Below, one piece after another: positions 53,730 through 64,000 of a stretch of DNA of 64,000 nt. The stretch's first letter is position 1; every line of letters begins with the position of its first letter. The position numbers were made by a program, and so were the translations under genes. This DNA is from Chlamydomonas reinhardtii (taxonomy: Eukaryota; Chlorophyta; Chlorophyceae; Chlamydomonadales; Chlamydomonadaceae), in the NCBI RefSeq assembly GCF_000002595.2, contig NC_057013.1:2737087-2801086 (forward strand). The letters are read 5' to 3'. The notes below the pieces were generated by a model that had not been told where the DNA came from, did not search any database, and worked only from the letters and a program-made list of their open reading frames with translations.

Positions 53730-56245
53730 TCAGGACCGCGGGTTGACGCCTAGCGCCAGCTTCGTCTCCTCAAACACGAACCAGCCAATGCCGGCCGCCG
53801 GCGCCAGCTTCAGCAAGTTTGGCAGCAGCCCTTTGTAGAGCCCCCGCACGCCCTCGTTCCGGATGGTTTTGCGGAACACGTCCACCATGCCGCGGTACTT
53901 GACCTGCCCGCCCGCGCCGCTGCAGGCGGGCGCAGGCGGGTGGTGCAGGTGGTGGGGGTGGCCCGGGGGGTGCTTCACCCCGGGCTTGCCGGCGTGCGGC
54001 ACGTGGTGGCTGTGCCCCTGCGGCCCGCGGCCGGAGGCGGCGGCGGCGGCGGCGGCGTGCTGCTGCTGCAGCTGGTGGTGGTGCGGGTGCACGGGCCGCG
54101 GCACGGACTGCGCCTGCAGCCGCGTGCGCACCAGCGCCAGCGGATACGACACCACCTGCAGAGTGCCGGGCGACACCACATGCCAGGAGGGTGAGCGAGC
54201 GACAGGAAACAAAACATGGAAGCAGATGTCCCCAGCCTTCGTAGCCCGCATGGACACAGCCGGGCCCGCCCGCAGCGGCCACACGCCCACCCACCTGCGC
54301 AATGGAGCTGGACAGCATGCCCGCCCCCACAATGGCCATGTGCGGCGGCCGGCCGTCGTACTTCTCGTACAAGATCTCCTTGAACGCCTGTGGGGAGGGC
54401 GAAACGGGGAGGCCGGTCGTGTCAATGGCGCAGCCTGGACCGCCTGTCCTGTGCGTGCCTACAGCCTCGTGTCTGGGCCGGCCTCAAACCGTATGCCAAG
54501 GGCGCCCGGCCAAACGGCACAGGTTTTCGTGCCTGCCCGACAGCCAGCAGCCCGCATCTGGGTTGCCGCCCTTTCATCGTCTATGGTCCCTCTCCATGCC
54601 ATCCTCCACGCCCATAGACGTTTCTTGGCCATTCGTCCTCCTCCCCTGCCATCACTCTTTCTAACCTCCGCCTATGCCCGGCCTTCTGCCTCCATGGCGC
54701 CTTCCTTCCTCACTCCCTGAACTCCCTCTCCCAATCCCCCGCCCGGCCTTCTGCCTCCATGGCGCCTTCCTTCCTCACTCCCTGAACTCCCTCTCCCAAT
54801 CCCCCGCCCGGCCTTCTGCCTCCATGGCGCCTTCCTTCTCCACCTGTAGCCCCCCTCCCAACCCCCCATCTCCACCTCTGTCCTGCCCCCTGCCCCCTCG
54901 CGCACCCACCTCGAACAACGCAATGTCCACCCCCGCGAAGGGCAGGATGCCAATCATGGAGGGCGTCAGGCCGCGGTAGAAGGCCGCCACGCCCTCATCC
55001 CGCCGGATGCGGTAGGCGGCGTGCAGGATGCCGTTGTAGGTGTTGGTGGGTGACACAGCCAGCCGCGTGCGGATGGTGTCCAACGGGTACAGCAGCCCCT
55101 GCACAACGCACACGCCAGCAGCTAGAGATGATGTTGGGAGTAATGGGGGCTGTGATCGTGTCGGCGGACCCATGCTGTACGACATGCTGGCTGGTTGAGC
55201 GAAGGAAGGTGTGCCTTCCGGTGCTGGCAAGGGCGTCCGGTCGACAACACAGTCACCATGTGCCCCGGCCCCGTCTGCGCGTCATACGCGTAAACACGTG
55301 AAGCCACACCCACCCGCAGCTGGTCCCGCCCCGCGTCTCGGCACCGTCAGCACCATGCGCCACGGCACCGCGACGGCGCACCCCGCCATACCCACACAAA
55401 ACGCCACCACGCCACACCACACGCGCCCCTCCGCCGCGTCTTGCGCACCCACCTGGGCAATGGCCCCTGAGATGCCGCCTGATATCGCCCGTTCCCTCAG
55501 CCGCACTTTGTCCGGGTCCTGTGCCACGATGCTGCGTATCGAATCGTTCAGCGTGAACTTGAGCGCCGTCTCCGGCGCTATCTTTACCACGTTTGCCCCG
55601 TTGCCTTTGAAGAAAGACTTGATGGAGCCTGGAGGTTTGCAGTAAGGCGGGACATGCGGAGGAGCGGCTTTGAAAAAATGTGGAGGCTCCGGAGGGCCGG
55701 CACATAGCAGCGGTTGTCCCGCGTCATGCGGCCAACTGTCACTCGAAACCTGGCGTAACCGGGGCTGGGCCCACGTCCGCTATGCCGCCCGTCGTGCTCC
55801 TCTTTCGCCCGCCCCAGTCGCACGCACCTTCTGCCATCATCTTCTGCCAGCCCTGCCGCAGCGACAGGCCCTTGGCCCCGTCGTGCGTCTGAAGCAGCAT
55901 TTTAAGCCGGTCTACCGGGGCTGTTGCTGTCCGGCTGATAGCCCCGCTCAACGCTGCAGGCAAGAAGTTGATAACATCCGTCAAACCTTTTGAATGGCAC
56001 GCCTGGGCCCGTGCTGTCTCAGCAAAGGAAAAGCCCTGCAGCGATGGCGCACACCAACTTTGCCAGCCCTTACCTCCACTTAAGAATACTTTATACGTCC
56101 TCAGTGGGTCATTGGTCACCAGCTGCTCTTGAAGCTTGGCACTTTGCTTGCTCTTCGCGGGCACGGCTGGCACCTTCAGCGCGCTGCTGCCTGGGCCTGG
56201 CCCCGCCTCCTGAAACTCGCTCATGCTGCTGCTAGCAAAAGACAT
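53730..56245 (-). CDS. Mitochondrial carrier family protein (SCaMC/ATP-Mg-Pi-like) with His-rich insert
   Basis: Six exons, 56245-56074, 55953-55828, 55628-55453, 55098-54910, 54387-54295 and 54155-53730, give 393 residues from the ATG at 56245. Three carrier repeats are visible by their signatures: PVDRLKMLLQ, PLDTIRTRLA and PLALVRTRLQ. The matrix-helix segments GSIKSFFKGNGANVVKIAPETALKF, GVAAFYRGLTPSMIGILPFAG and GVRGLYKGLLPNLLKLAPAAG complete the fold. The GNGANVVKIAPE segment resembles ATP-Mg/Pi (SCaMC/APC) and related adenine-nucleotide carriers. No EF-hands are present, unlike SCaMC. A His/Pro/Gly-rich insert of about 55 residues interrupts the third repeat between RLQAQ and KYRGM. Substrate and organelle are not determined by the sequence. 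Confidence 0.85.
54677..54836. repeat. 65-bp tandem repeat in carrier intron 4
   Basis: Units starting CCCGGCCTTCTGCC begin at 54677, 54742 and 54807, an exact 65-bp period with about 2.5 nearly identical copies. Confidence 0.9.
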
Positions 56246-56877
56246 AAGTCCCGCCGGGCCCGCCTCGCTCGCGTGACTGAATCGCTGTCCTTGTCGCCTG
56301 CTCCTGTTCAAGGCCGGCGACGCGGACAGCTCCAGATGCTGTAAGAGTTAGGACCACGGCTGCTGGCAATCCGGCCGCCAGTCACGGTGAGCTGGTGAAA
56401 CAAATCAAATACGGGCTCTACCGAAAGTCGTCACGCTATGATAATATGCAAGTTCCGACGTAATGCTTGATGCAGCTAAATAGCAGATATCTTTGGTTCA
56501 TTCAGGAATCCGCAGAGCTCGTGCTTCCAAAAGTTTAAGAAAGAACAAGTCGTGCTTGGGTTTGTGGGCTGAACACATGATATAAACAAGGTCTTGTATG
56601 AAAGCTTGGTCCTGCAGGGCAATCCTTGACCCTGAGGCAACTTAATTACCCTTCATCCCGCCGATCGGGCGCGGGCTCCCAGCCCGAGACCTCTGCCAAT
56701 ACCAATGCCTCTGCCAATACGCTCGACCTTGCATATTGCGTGTCTGCTTACATCACACAACACCTGACCTGCGCGCCAGACAGAGATCCATCGATTCCCG
56801 CTAAGTCACGCTGCACCAAGTACACAAGGCGCTGAGAGACATTGTAGCAGCTTCTACCTGCTTATAACTTTAGGACC
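56246..56877. promoter_or_regulatory. Divergent intergenic region, carrier / CCT1
   Basis: 632 bp separate the two start codons and must include both promoters. It is AT-richer than the genes. A 19-bp motif containing CCTCTGCCAATAC is tandemly repeated near 56690-56722. Confidence 0.5.
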
Positions 56878-59800
56878 ATGGCCACAGCTCTTCAAGGGCC
56901 GCGTCTCCAGATTGCCGGAGACCGGCAGAGCGGCCAGGACGTGCGGACGCAGAATGTGATGGCTGTCACGGCTGTTGCAAATATCGTTAAGAGCAGCCTT
57001 GGTCCCGTTGGTCTCGATAAGGTGCGCTGCGTGCACCGGGAGCCCGCGCGCAATGTGTCTCCGGAGCTTCTGGGCGCGCCTCTGAAGGTTTTAGGGCCCG
57101 CACGCAGATGCTGGTGGACGACATTGGTGATGTGACGATCACGAACGACGGCGCCACCATTCTGCGGTTGCTGGAGGTGGAGCACCCGGCCGCCAAGGTG
57201 CGCGTGCCAAGCGAAACCCGCGCCCCCGCGCCCCTCGCAGTCAACGCGAGCTGGGGCCTAGAGCAGGGGCCAGACCGCCAATCGGGGAAGACTGAGATAC
57301 CAAGCTGTCTCTACAGCGTTTGTAAGGCCACTGTAACAACCAGTAAACAGCCGCGGGTAAAATGGCGCGGTGCTGACTGGGAACGAGGCACGGAAAGAGG
57401 CCGTGGCACAGCAAGTGGCCTAGTCATTCAGCGACGCCGAAGTTTCTGCCTCACACCGGTCTTTTGACACGGGGCGTCATCGTAGAGAAATCACCTGCAG
57501 ACTTGCGTGCATGCCTGAAGGTCGTGCGCGGCCGCGGTACGCAGTCGTGCTGCGCGACGTCAACGCTCTCGGTCATGCCAGGGACATGGGACGATCTCAT
57601 GCTTGTGTCCGAGCAGCTGACGCCGTTCAGGCGCGGGGATGTGTCCAACTAGGGCCATGCTGGCTGCGCTCCTGGCCGGTAAGCGGGCACTAGATACACT
57701 TAACAAAGCTCAAACTTACACGTGTCCTGAAGCGGCGTGCCTGCGGTGTGCTGCTTGCCATGTGTGTGTACGGTAGATCCTGGTGGAGCTGGCGGAGCTG
57801 CAGGACTCGGAGGTGGGCGACGGCACCACCAGTGTGGTCATCCTGGCGGCGGAGCTGCTGAAGCGTGCGAACGAGCTGGTGAAGAACAAAATCCACCCCA
57901 CCAACATCATCAGCGGATACCGTATCGCCATGCGCGAGGTGAGCGGTTCTACACGTGCCAGGGCGGGGCGGGACTGGGGGAGCGGCGCTGGGCCTTAGGC
58001 TGCAGTGGTCTGGCCAAGAACACGGTGCGCGAGTGGGGACCATCAGCAGCTTGGAGCTGGGGGACCGCTGACTGGCGGCGCCGGCGTGTACCGGAGCTTT
58101 GACGACACTTGCACGAGCCTGCCTCATCTAGCACCCGCACGACGTCTGCTCCTGCTGCACACCATGCGAACGCGCCCTGACATCCGCCCCTTCATACACG
58201 CAGGCCTGCAAGTTCATCGAGGAGAAGATGGCCATCCCCACCGAGTCGCTGGGCACGGAGACGCTGCTGAACACGGCGCGCACCAGCATGAGCTCCAAGA
58301 TCGTGGGCGCGGAGGGCGACTTCTTCGCCAACATGGTGGTGGACGCCATGAGCGCCGTCAAGACAGTGGACGACATCACCGGCAAGGCCCGCTACCCGGT
58401 CAAGGTGAGTCGATGGTGGTGGTGTTGGTGGTGTTGGTGGTGGTGGTGGTGGTGGGTTACAGGAAAGGGCCAGCAGGGACGGGGCTGTTGGTAGTGGAAA
58501 TGCTTTGGGGGCGAACGGGCGCCGGGGACCGGGAAGGGGCCAGGCACGTGGCGGTCGGTGGGTAATGCAGGCACGCCTGCTTGGCGAGGCTGTGCTGCCA
58601 GTATCGGGATGCACTTGCGTGTCAGTGCTGGCAATGCCTCGCCCCCAGTTGCCAGGGACTCAAACAGCATCCCTGCACCCCTCCTCGTGCACAGGCCGTG
58701 AACGTGCTCAAGGCGCACGGCAAGAGCGCTCGCGAGTCGACGCTGCTCCGCGGCTACGCGCTGAACCTTGCCCGCGCGGCGCAGGGCATGCCCAAGCGCC
58801 TGGCGCCAGAGGGCGGCATTAAGATTGCCTGCCTGGACATGAACCTGCAAAAGGCGCGCATGATGATGGGCGTGCAGGTAGGGTGCTGAGCGGAGGTGTA
58901 ACGCAGGGGCGCAAGCACGCGAGGTTCTTTTGGGCTGCTTGAGAGTCAGTGGGCGGGAACCTTGAAGAGCTGGTGGGGTGCCTATGTGTGGGGAGGCATG
59001 CTTACAGCGCATTCCTGCCCTTTCATGCCGCAATCAACGCGCGCCGCTACCCTTCCCTCCTCTTGCTCAGGTGCTGGTGTCGGACCCCAAGGAGCTGGAG
59101 AAGATTCGCGAGCGCGAGAACGACATCACCAAGGAGCGCATCCAGAAGATCCTGGCCTCGGGCGCCAACGTGGTGCTCACAACCAAGGTGAGGGCAGGAG
59201 GGAGCCCTGAGAACAGCGGGAGCCGGCTGGCGGGGGCGTGGGCAGCGCTTCCTCCTTTTGAGTGGCAAGCTGCGTGGGGACACACGCCGGACGTATCTGC
59301 CCTGAGAAGCGCGCCACGTGGTGCTGACGGCTGCCCCCACTGCCCCACCCCCACACCCGCGCAGGGCATTGACGACATGGCGCTCAAGTACTTTGTGGAG
59401 GCGGGCGTGGTGGCGTGCCGCCGCGTGGAGAAGGACGACCTGCGGTGGGTAGTGTGGCCTGCTGGGCGGAAGGGTTGGAGCGGAGCCGGGTGTGGCGGCT
59501 TTTGGACGGGGCCGGCGAGAATGCCTAATTGGGTGGCGACTGGGGGCAGGAGACCATGGCCGCCATCACTTCATCATGTGTTCGCGTCTCCAGACCCATC
59601 ATCATCGGCTCTGGCCCCACTCCTGCAGCCGCATCGCCAAGGCCACTGGCGCCACGATGGTGATGACGCTGGCGGACATGGAGGGCAACGAGACCTTCGA
59701 CCCGGCGCACCTGGGCAGCGCCGAGGAGGTGGTGGAGGAGCGCGTGGCGGACGACAACATGATCATGATCAAGGTGGGCGCGGGGCTGCGGCATGCACGG

Positions 59801-61137
59801 CGAGCCTGCGTGACTGGCTTCGTTGGGTACGGTGTGCTGCCCTGATGAGTCCCTCCACGCATGCTCAGGGTCCGCGTGCACATAGCCCCGTCATTCGCCA
59901 CTCACCTGACCCCGCCACTGGCCCGCTCCTGTGGCGCAGGGCTGCAAGTACAGCAAGGCCGTGACGCTGCTGCTGCGCGGCGCCAACGACTACATGCTGG
60001 ACGAGATGGACCGCTCCATCCACGACTCGCTCTGCGTCGTCAAGCGCGTCTTGGAGAGCGGCAGCGTGGTGGCAGGTGCGCGCGGGCACTGGGGGCACTG
60101 GGGTGGTGAGGGGGTGGGTGGGAAAGGGCGGGGAGGGACATGTTGTTGCCGCGCACGGCGAACACCTAGCGCAGTGCTAGTCATGCGCTTTCTGGTCGCC
60201 AACGATGAGCGATATGTCAAGCCTCAAATCACGTGTCTCCTGTGCGCTCCTGCAGGCGGCGGCGCGGTGGAGGCGGCTCTGTCCATATTCCTGGAGAACC
60301 ACGCCACCACGCTGGGCAGCCGCGAGCAGCTGGCCATCGGCGAGTTCGCCAACTCGCTGCTGGTGCTGCCCAAGACGCTGGCGGTCAACGCCGCCAAGGA
60401 CGCCACGGAGCTGGTGAGGGCTGCGGCGCGCTGCTTTGGGAGGGGTGCTTGAGATAGCATGCCGTGAACTCTGGCCATCAGAGCTGTGGTATGCTGCACA
60501 GCTGACTTGGGGTTCTTGATCGCCACCCACTTGACATGGCAGTGTCGCAGCATCGTGGGCATAGGAACATATGAACACGGGGCCTAACAAACGCTGACAA
60601 CCCACATGCCGTCGCTGCAATTCCGCTCATGCCGCAGGTCGCTGCGCTGCGCGCGCTGCACTACAAGTCGCAGACCGTGGAGTCCGAGGCCAAGCTGTGC
60701 CAGATGGGCCTGGACCTGGTGGAGGGCCGCGTGCGCAACAACGTGGAGGCGGGCGTGCTAGAGCCGGCCATGAGCAAGATCAAGATGATCCAGGTGCGGA
60801 GAAGCGGAGGGGCGTGGAAGGGGGACAGTGGGGCGGGGCTGCGGCTACACCACATGTGGTTGGGTCCAGGCCCTCCGTGTACGGAAGCTTGGCTGCAAAA
60901 ATGCTCGGAAGAAATGCAAGTGGTGGTAAAGCCAAGGGCTGGGGTGGGCGTATAGCGCGGGCTGATGCACGCGTGTGAAGTATTCGCCCTGGCGCTGACG
61001 TACCTCACTTCATCCCCTCCCTCACTGCTCCTGTATTCCTGTGCCCTCTGCAGTTCGCGACGGAGGCGGCCATCACCATCCTGCGCATCGACGACCTGAT
61101 CCGGTTGGAAGCACAGGGCGACGGCGGCGACGATTGA
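56878..61137 (+). CDS. CCT1: Chaperonin CCT/TRiC subunit alpha (TCP-1 alpha)
   Basis: Twelve exons join in frame for 551 residues: 56878-57021, 57108-57197, 57777-57938, 58204-58404, 58695-58877, 59071-59187, 59365-59444, 59629-59773, 59940-60075, 60256-60413, 60638-60793 and 61054-61137. Group II chaperonin motifs are present: SLGPVGLDK, TNDGATIL (60-67), QDSEVGDGTTSVV with the catalytic Asp (GDGTT 92-96), GANDYMLDEMDRSIHD and the late GGGAVE (420-425). The segment MLVDDIGDVTITNDG and DLRRIAKATGAT fit the alpha subunit rather than other CCT subunits. CCT1 is one of eight different subunits of the cytosolic ring that folds actin, tubulin and WD40 proteins with ATP. Full length for the family. 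Confidence 0.96.
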
Positions 61138-61359
61138 GCGAGGACGGGCGTGCTCTTAGGAGTGGCGAGACAGGGCGTGGCGGGGCGTGCGGTGGGACAC
61201 TAGGGTACATAGCTAGGCGGCGCCAGGTGTTCATCATGCGGATGGCGCAGATGTTTGGTCGTCATTACATGGCCTGGCGTGAGGGGCCCAGGTGCGAGGG
61301 GGGACGTCTGCAAGGCAGCCACGCCAATTGCGGAGCTGTCGGGGCAGGTCGGGGCTAGT

Positions 61360-61364
61360 TGTAA
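61360..61364 (+). terminator. TGTAA polyadenylation signal, CCT1
   Basis: First sense TGTAA after the CCT1 stop, about 220 nt downstream. Confidence 0.5.
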
Positions 61365-61481
61365 TCGGTGAGGCGGCTGACGTGGTGAGGTGGCTCGCGC
61401 AAGGGGTGGAGAGGCCGGAGGGGCCGATGGCATGAAGCCGCTCTTTGTCAAGGGTCGGGTGGACTCGCTCGTGGGTGCAGT

Positions 61482-61486
61482 TTACA
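61482..61486 (-). terminator. TGTAA polyadenylation signal, RPT5
   Basis: Minus-strand TGTAA about 465 nt after the RPT5 stop; no nearer exact match was seen. Confidence 0.35.
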
Positions 61487-61951
61487 GTTCCTCATGCTCG
61501 GGGTATCGCCCTCCATTGCGGGTGAGCCCTTGGTTGTGTAAGGTTCATTGAGTCAATGTCGTGTCAATCGAGGTCCAGTGAATATCGACATACAGCGGGT
61601 CGGCCGCGCAATAACAGGTCTTGTTCCCTGGAGGAATCCGCGACCTTCGACACACCGTTACGCCACACTGTCAACTTGGCTGCGGTTCATGGACTGACGC
61701 ATGCGTTACCACGTCTACCCGCTATCCCCATGCGACCTGCAGACATCACTAGCTGCCAACCTGCAAGCCAACCACCTGTACCTGCTCTACAAATCCCTGT
61801 CCTACTGGCGGCATATCCCTACATCCTAACACATGTATACCCCCATGCCGCCATCAGTCCATCTCCTCCATCCGCCACCTCGTACACGCCCACAAACCGT
61901 CCTCCCCGTCTGCCCGCCTCCGCCGCCTCCTCCACCTCCGCCGACGCCGCT

Positions 61952-63982
61952 TTACGCATAGTACTGCAGGTTGGCCTTCTTCTTGGCCTGCACCTGCGTG
62001 ATGCCCTCCACAAAGTCCTCGTGCGTCACCTCCGTGCCGTCTCGCCGCAGCGCCAGCATGCCCGCCTCCACGCACACGGCCTTCAGCTGCGCCGCGTTGA
62101 AGTCGTCCGTGCTCCGCCCCAGCTCCTCATAGTTAACGTCCGCCGCCACGTTCATCTTGCGACTGTGGATGCGCAGGATCTTGGCGCGCGCGTCCTCGTT
62201 GGGGTGCGGGAACTCGATCTTGCGGTCCAGGCGGCCGGAGCGCATGAGCGCGGGGTCCAGGATATCGGCGCGGTTGGTGGCGGCAATGACCTTGACGTCG
62301 TCGTTGCTGCTGAAGCCGTCCAGCTGGTTGAGCAGCTCCAGCATGGTGCGCTGGACCTGCAGGGTTGGCGATGCGGTGTGCGGGTGGGGGTGGGCGGGCA
62401 TGGTGGGCGTGCGGGTGGGTGGGACGAGACTGGGGTGATGTGAGTGCCGGCGGGGTCGTGGGTTGGCGCCTGGTGCGCGAGTGAGCCATAGCTTGCTGGA
62501 GAGCATGGCGCAGTCACGGCTGCCGCACTCAATGTCGCTGCAAGCTGCCGGGCGTTACTGGATAACTGGCTGGCGCAGCGCGCTCACCCGGTACACGCAT
62601 GTGTGCGTCGCGAGTCTGTCCTTGTAACACACGTTTCCCAATCCTGCGCCGAACCTCCCAAAGCTCCCACCTCGCGGTCTCCCGACAGCTCGGAGTCGAA
62701 GCGCTTGGTGCCGATGGCGTCAATCTCATCAATGAAGATGATGCAGGGCGACTTCTCCTTGGCCAGCGCGAACGCGTCGCGCACCATCTTGGCGCCGTCA
62801 CCGATGAACATCTGGACCAGCTGTGGCCCCGCCAGCTTCAGGAAGGTGGCATTTGTCTGCGCCGCCACCGCACGCGCAATGAGCGTCTTGCCCGTGCCGG
62901 GAGGGCCGTAGCTGTGAGGAGACGGGAGAGGGGGGAAGGAGAGGTGAGGCGGGCTAGGACGGGCGTGCGTGTGGAGGCGTGCGGCTGGTGCTTCCGGCAC
63001 CAGTGCCTATCATGCTTGCGGGCAGCGGCCGCCGTGCTGTGTATGTAAGCAGCCAAGCGCCCGACATTAAGTACAGCTTGTATGAAATCCGCTGCCCCCG
63101 CCTGGCCCACCCCTGCTATTGTATGAAAGGGCCCAGACTGCTACAGCCGCAGCTCTGCCACGTCGTGTGCCCCCGCAATAACCTTCCGCATCCCTCCCCG
63201 TCTGCAGCGCAAGCACGCGCGGAACCACCAAGCGCCCACCGCAATCCTGTGCAGCTCTGGCGGCATCGACATGGCCAGTCCCCACGTCCGCCCCCGCTGC
63301 GCTGAACCCCTGGCGGCCCCGCGGGCGCTGGCGGCACTCACCACAGCACGCCCTTTGGCGGCTTGATGCCCAGCTTGGTGAAGCGGTCCTTGTGCTGGAT
63401 GGGCAGCACGATAGCCTCCACCAGCTCCTGAATCTGCTTATCCAGACCGCCCACGTCCGAGTAGTCCTCCGTGGGCTTCTCGTCCACCTCCATCGCCTTC
63501 ACGCGGGAGTCATACTCCGCAGGGAGGGTGTCCAGCACCAGGTAGCTGTCCTTGTTCACGCCCACCAGGTCACCCGGCTTGAGCGTGTTTGCGTCCACCA
63601 GGCCAACTACCGGCAGGAAAATGGTTTGGCGGGTTGAGGTTTTGAGCACCACGCACTTCCCGCGACGCTGAGCATCGAGATCTACAGTCGACCCGTCCTC
63701 CTCCTCGTCCTCCTCTGGCTTAATGTCCAGCACCTCCACGATATTGCCAACCAGGTATGGCAGCTGGTTGTTGAGCTTGATCTTCTCCTTGTTCTCCTTA
63801 ATTTTCTCCTTCAGACCGTCCTGCTCTAACGTAAGGCGGGTGCTCTCGTCTTTTAGCACGCGAAGCTCATTGTCCAGGAGACGCACACGTTGCTGGATAG
63901 CCTCTGCGCTCATATAGGAAAACTCCTCAGGCAGGGCATCCTCAGTTGAGTCGTCGAAAATTTCTTTGTCTATCGTCGCCAT
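61952..63982 (-). CDS. RPT5: 26S proteasome regulatory ATPase RPT5 (subunit 6A)
   Basis: Three exons, 63982-63342, 62911-62671 and 62356-61952, give 428 residues. An N-terminal coiled coil (about 25-85) precedes the OB-like domain. The AAA ATPase follows: Walker A GPPGTGKT (216-223), pore-loop region [17 protein letters not shown], Walker [12 protein letters not shown] (about 271-281), sensor [17 protein letters not shown] and Arg-finger region [12 protein letters not shown]. It ends in QYYA, the HbYX-type tail that docks RPT5 into the 20S core and helps open the gate. The sequence over exons 2-3 is almost the same as plant RPT5. The junction before Walker A reads GVLCYGPPG, with Cys where Leu is usual. 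It is convergent with CCT1. Confidence 0.98.
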
Positions 63983-64000
63983 CTTTGTGCGTGTGGTAAG

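Larger units (their letters stand above)
61138..61951. other. Convergent intergenic region, CCT1 / RPT5
   Basis: Holds both 3' UTRs. TGTAA on the plus strand at 61360-61364 suits CCT1; TGTAA on the minus strand at 61486-61482 could suit RPT5. If both are used the transcripts do not overlap: they end in opposite directions about 120 bp apart. No exon. Confidence 0.5.

Overview
This is a nuclear segment of a green alga, most likely Chlamydomonas reinhardtii or a close volvocine relative. The evidence is GC-rich DNA with strongly C/G-ending codons, genes cut into many short exons by GT-AG introns, TGTAA polyadenylation signals after stops, CA/TG microsatellites in introns, plastid-type presequences and A/G/P/Q-rich protein linkers. 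The species cannot be fixed from sequence alone. I recognise 17 protein genes (one probably broken, one with no visible 5' end, one small orphan). For most of them, joining exons at GT/AG borders keeps the reading frame in every exon, which is the main support for the models.

Layout. 1-6.1 kb: a repeat-rich zone in which two diverged direct copies of a long repeat flank an unrecognised, apparently damaged gene. 6.1-8.6 kb (-): LRRC74-type leucine-rich repeat protein. 9.4-11.8 kb (+): thylakoid TatA/Tha4, then TMA7 followed after 103 bp by a DMAC1/TMEM261-like membrane protein, a candidate bicistronic pair. 12.4-14.6 kb (-): an organelle-type UMP-CMP kinase with a hAT-type MITE beside its 3' end. 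15.0-22.3 kb (+): the 14-exon gene for WDR3/UTP12; two of its introns carry four units that look like box C/D RNAs. 22.8-24.4 kb (+): V-ATPase assembly factor VMA12/TMEM199. 25.1-31.1 kb (+): a 1438-residue protein with low-complexity flanks and repeated D-W motifs. 33.3-35.1 kb (-): bZIP transcription factor. 36.5-38.8 kb (+): an LRR-like gene and a small orphan ORF. 40.0-45.4 kb (-): a 1415-residue coiled-coil protein. 46.1-51.1 kb (+): a plastid-type ABCD2 half-size ABC transporter. 53.7-56.2 kb (-): a mitochondrial-carrier-family protein with a His-rich insert. 56.9-61.1 kb (+): CCT1. 62.0-64.0 kb (-): proteasome ATPase RPT5.

The genes are mostly housekeeping: ribosome biogenesis (WDR3), translation (TMA7), protein folding and turnover (CCT1, RPT5), thylakoid protein export (TatA), nucleotide metabolism (UMP-CMP kinase), organelle transport (ABCD2, carrier) and V-ATPase assembly. 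They do not form one pathway. Several pairs are divergent over 0.4-0.7 kb and probably share promoter space: UMP-CMP kinase/WDR3, coiled-coil/ABCD2 and carrier/CCT1. I found no tRNA, rRNA or CRISPR array. The most novel signals are the paired C/D-like RNAs inside a gene for a snoRNP/processome protein, the TMA7-DMAC1 pair, the D-W motif protein, and the repeat-flanked gene at the left end.
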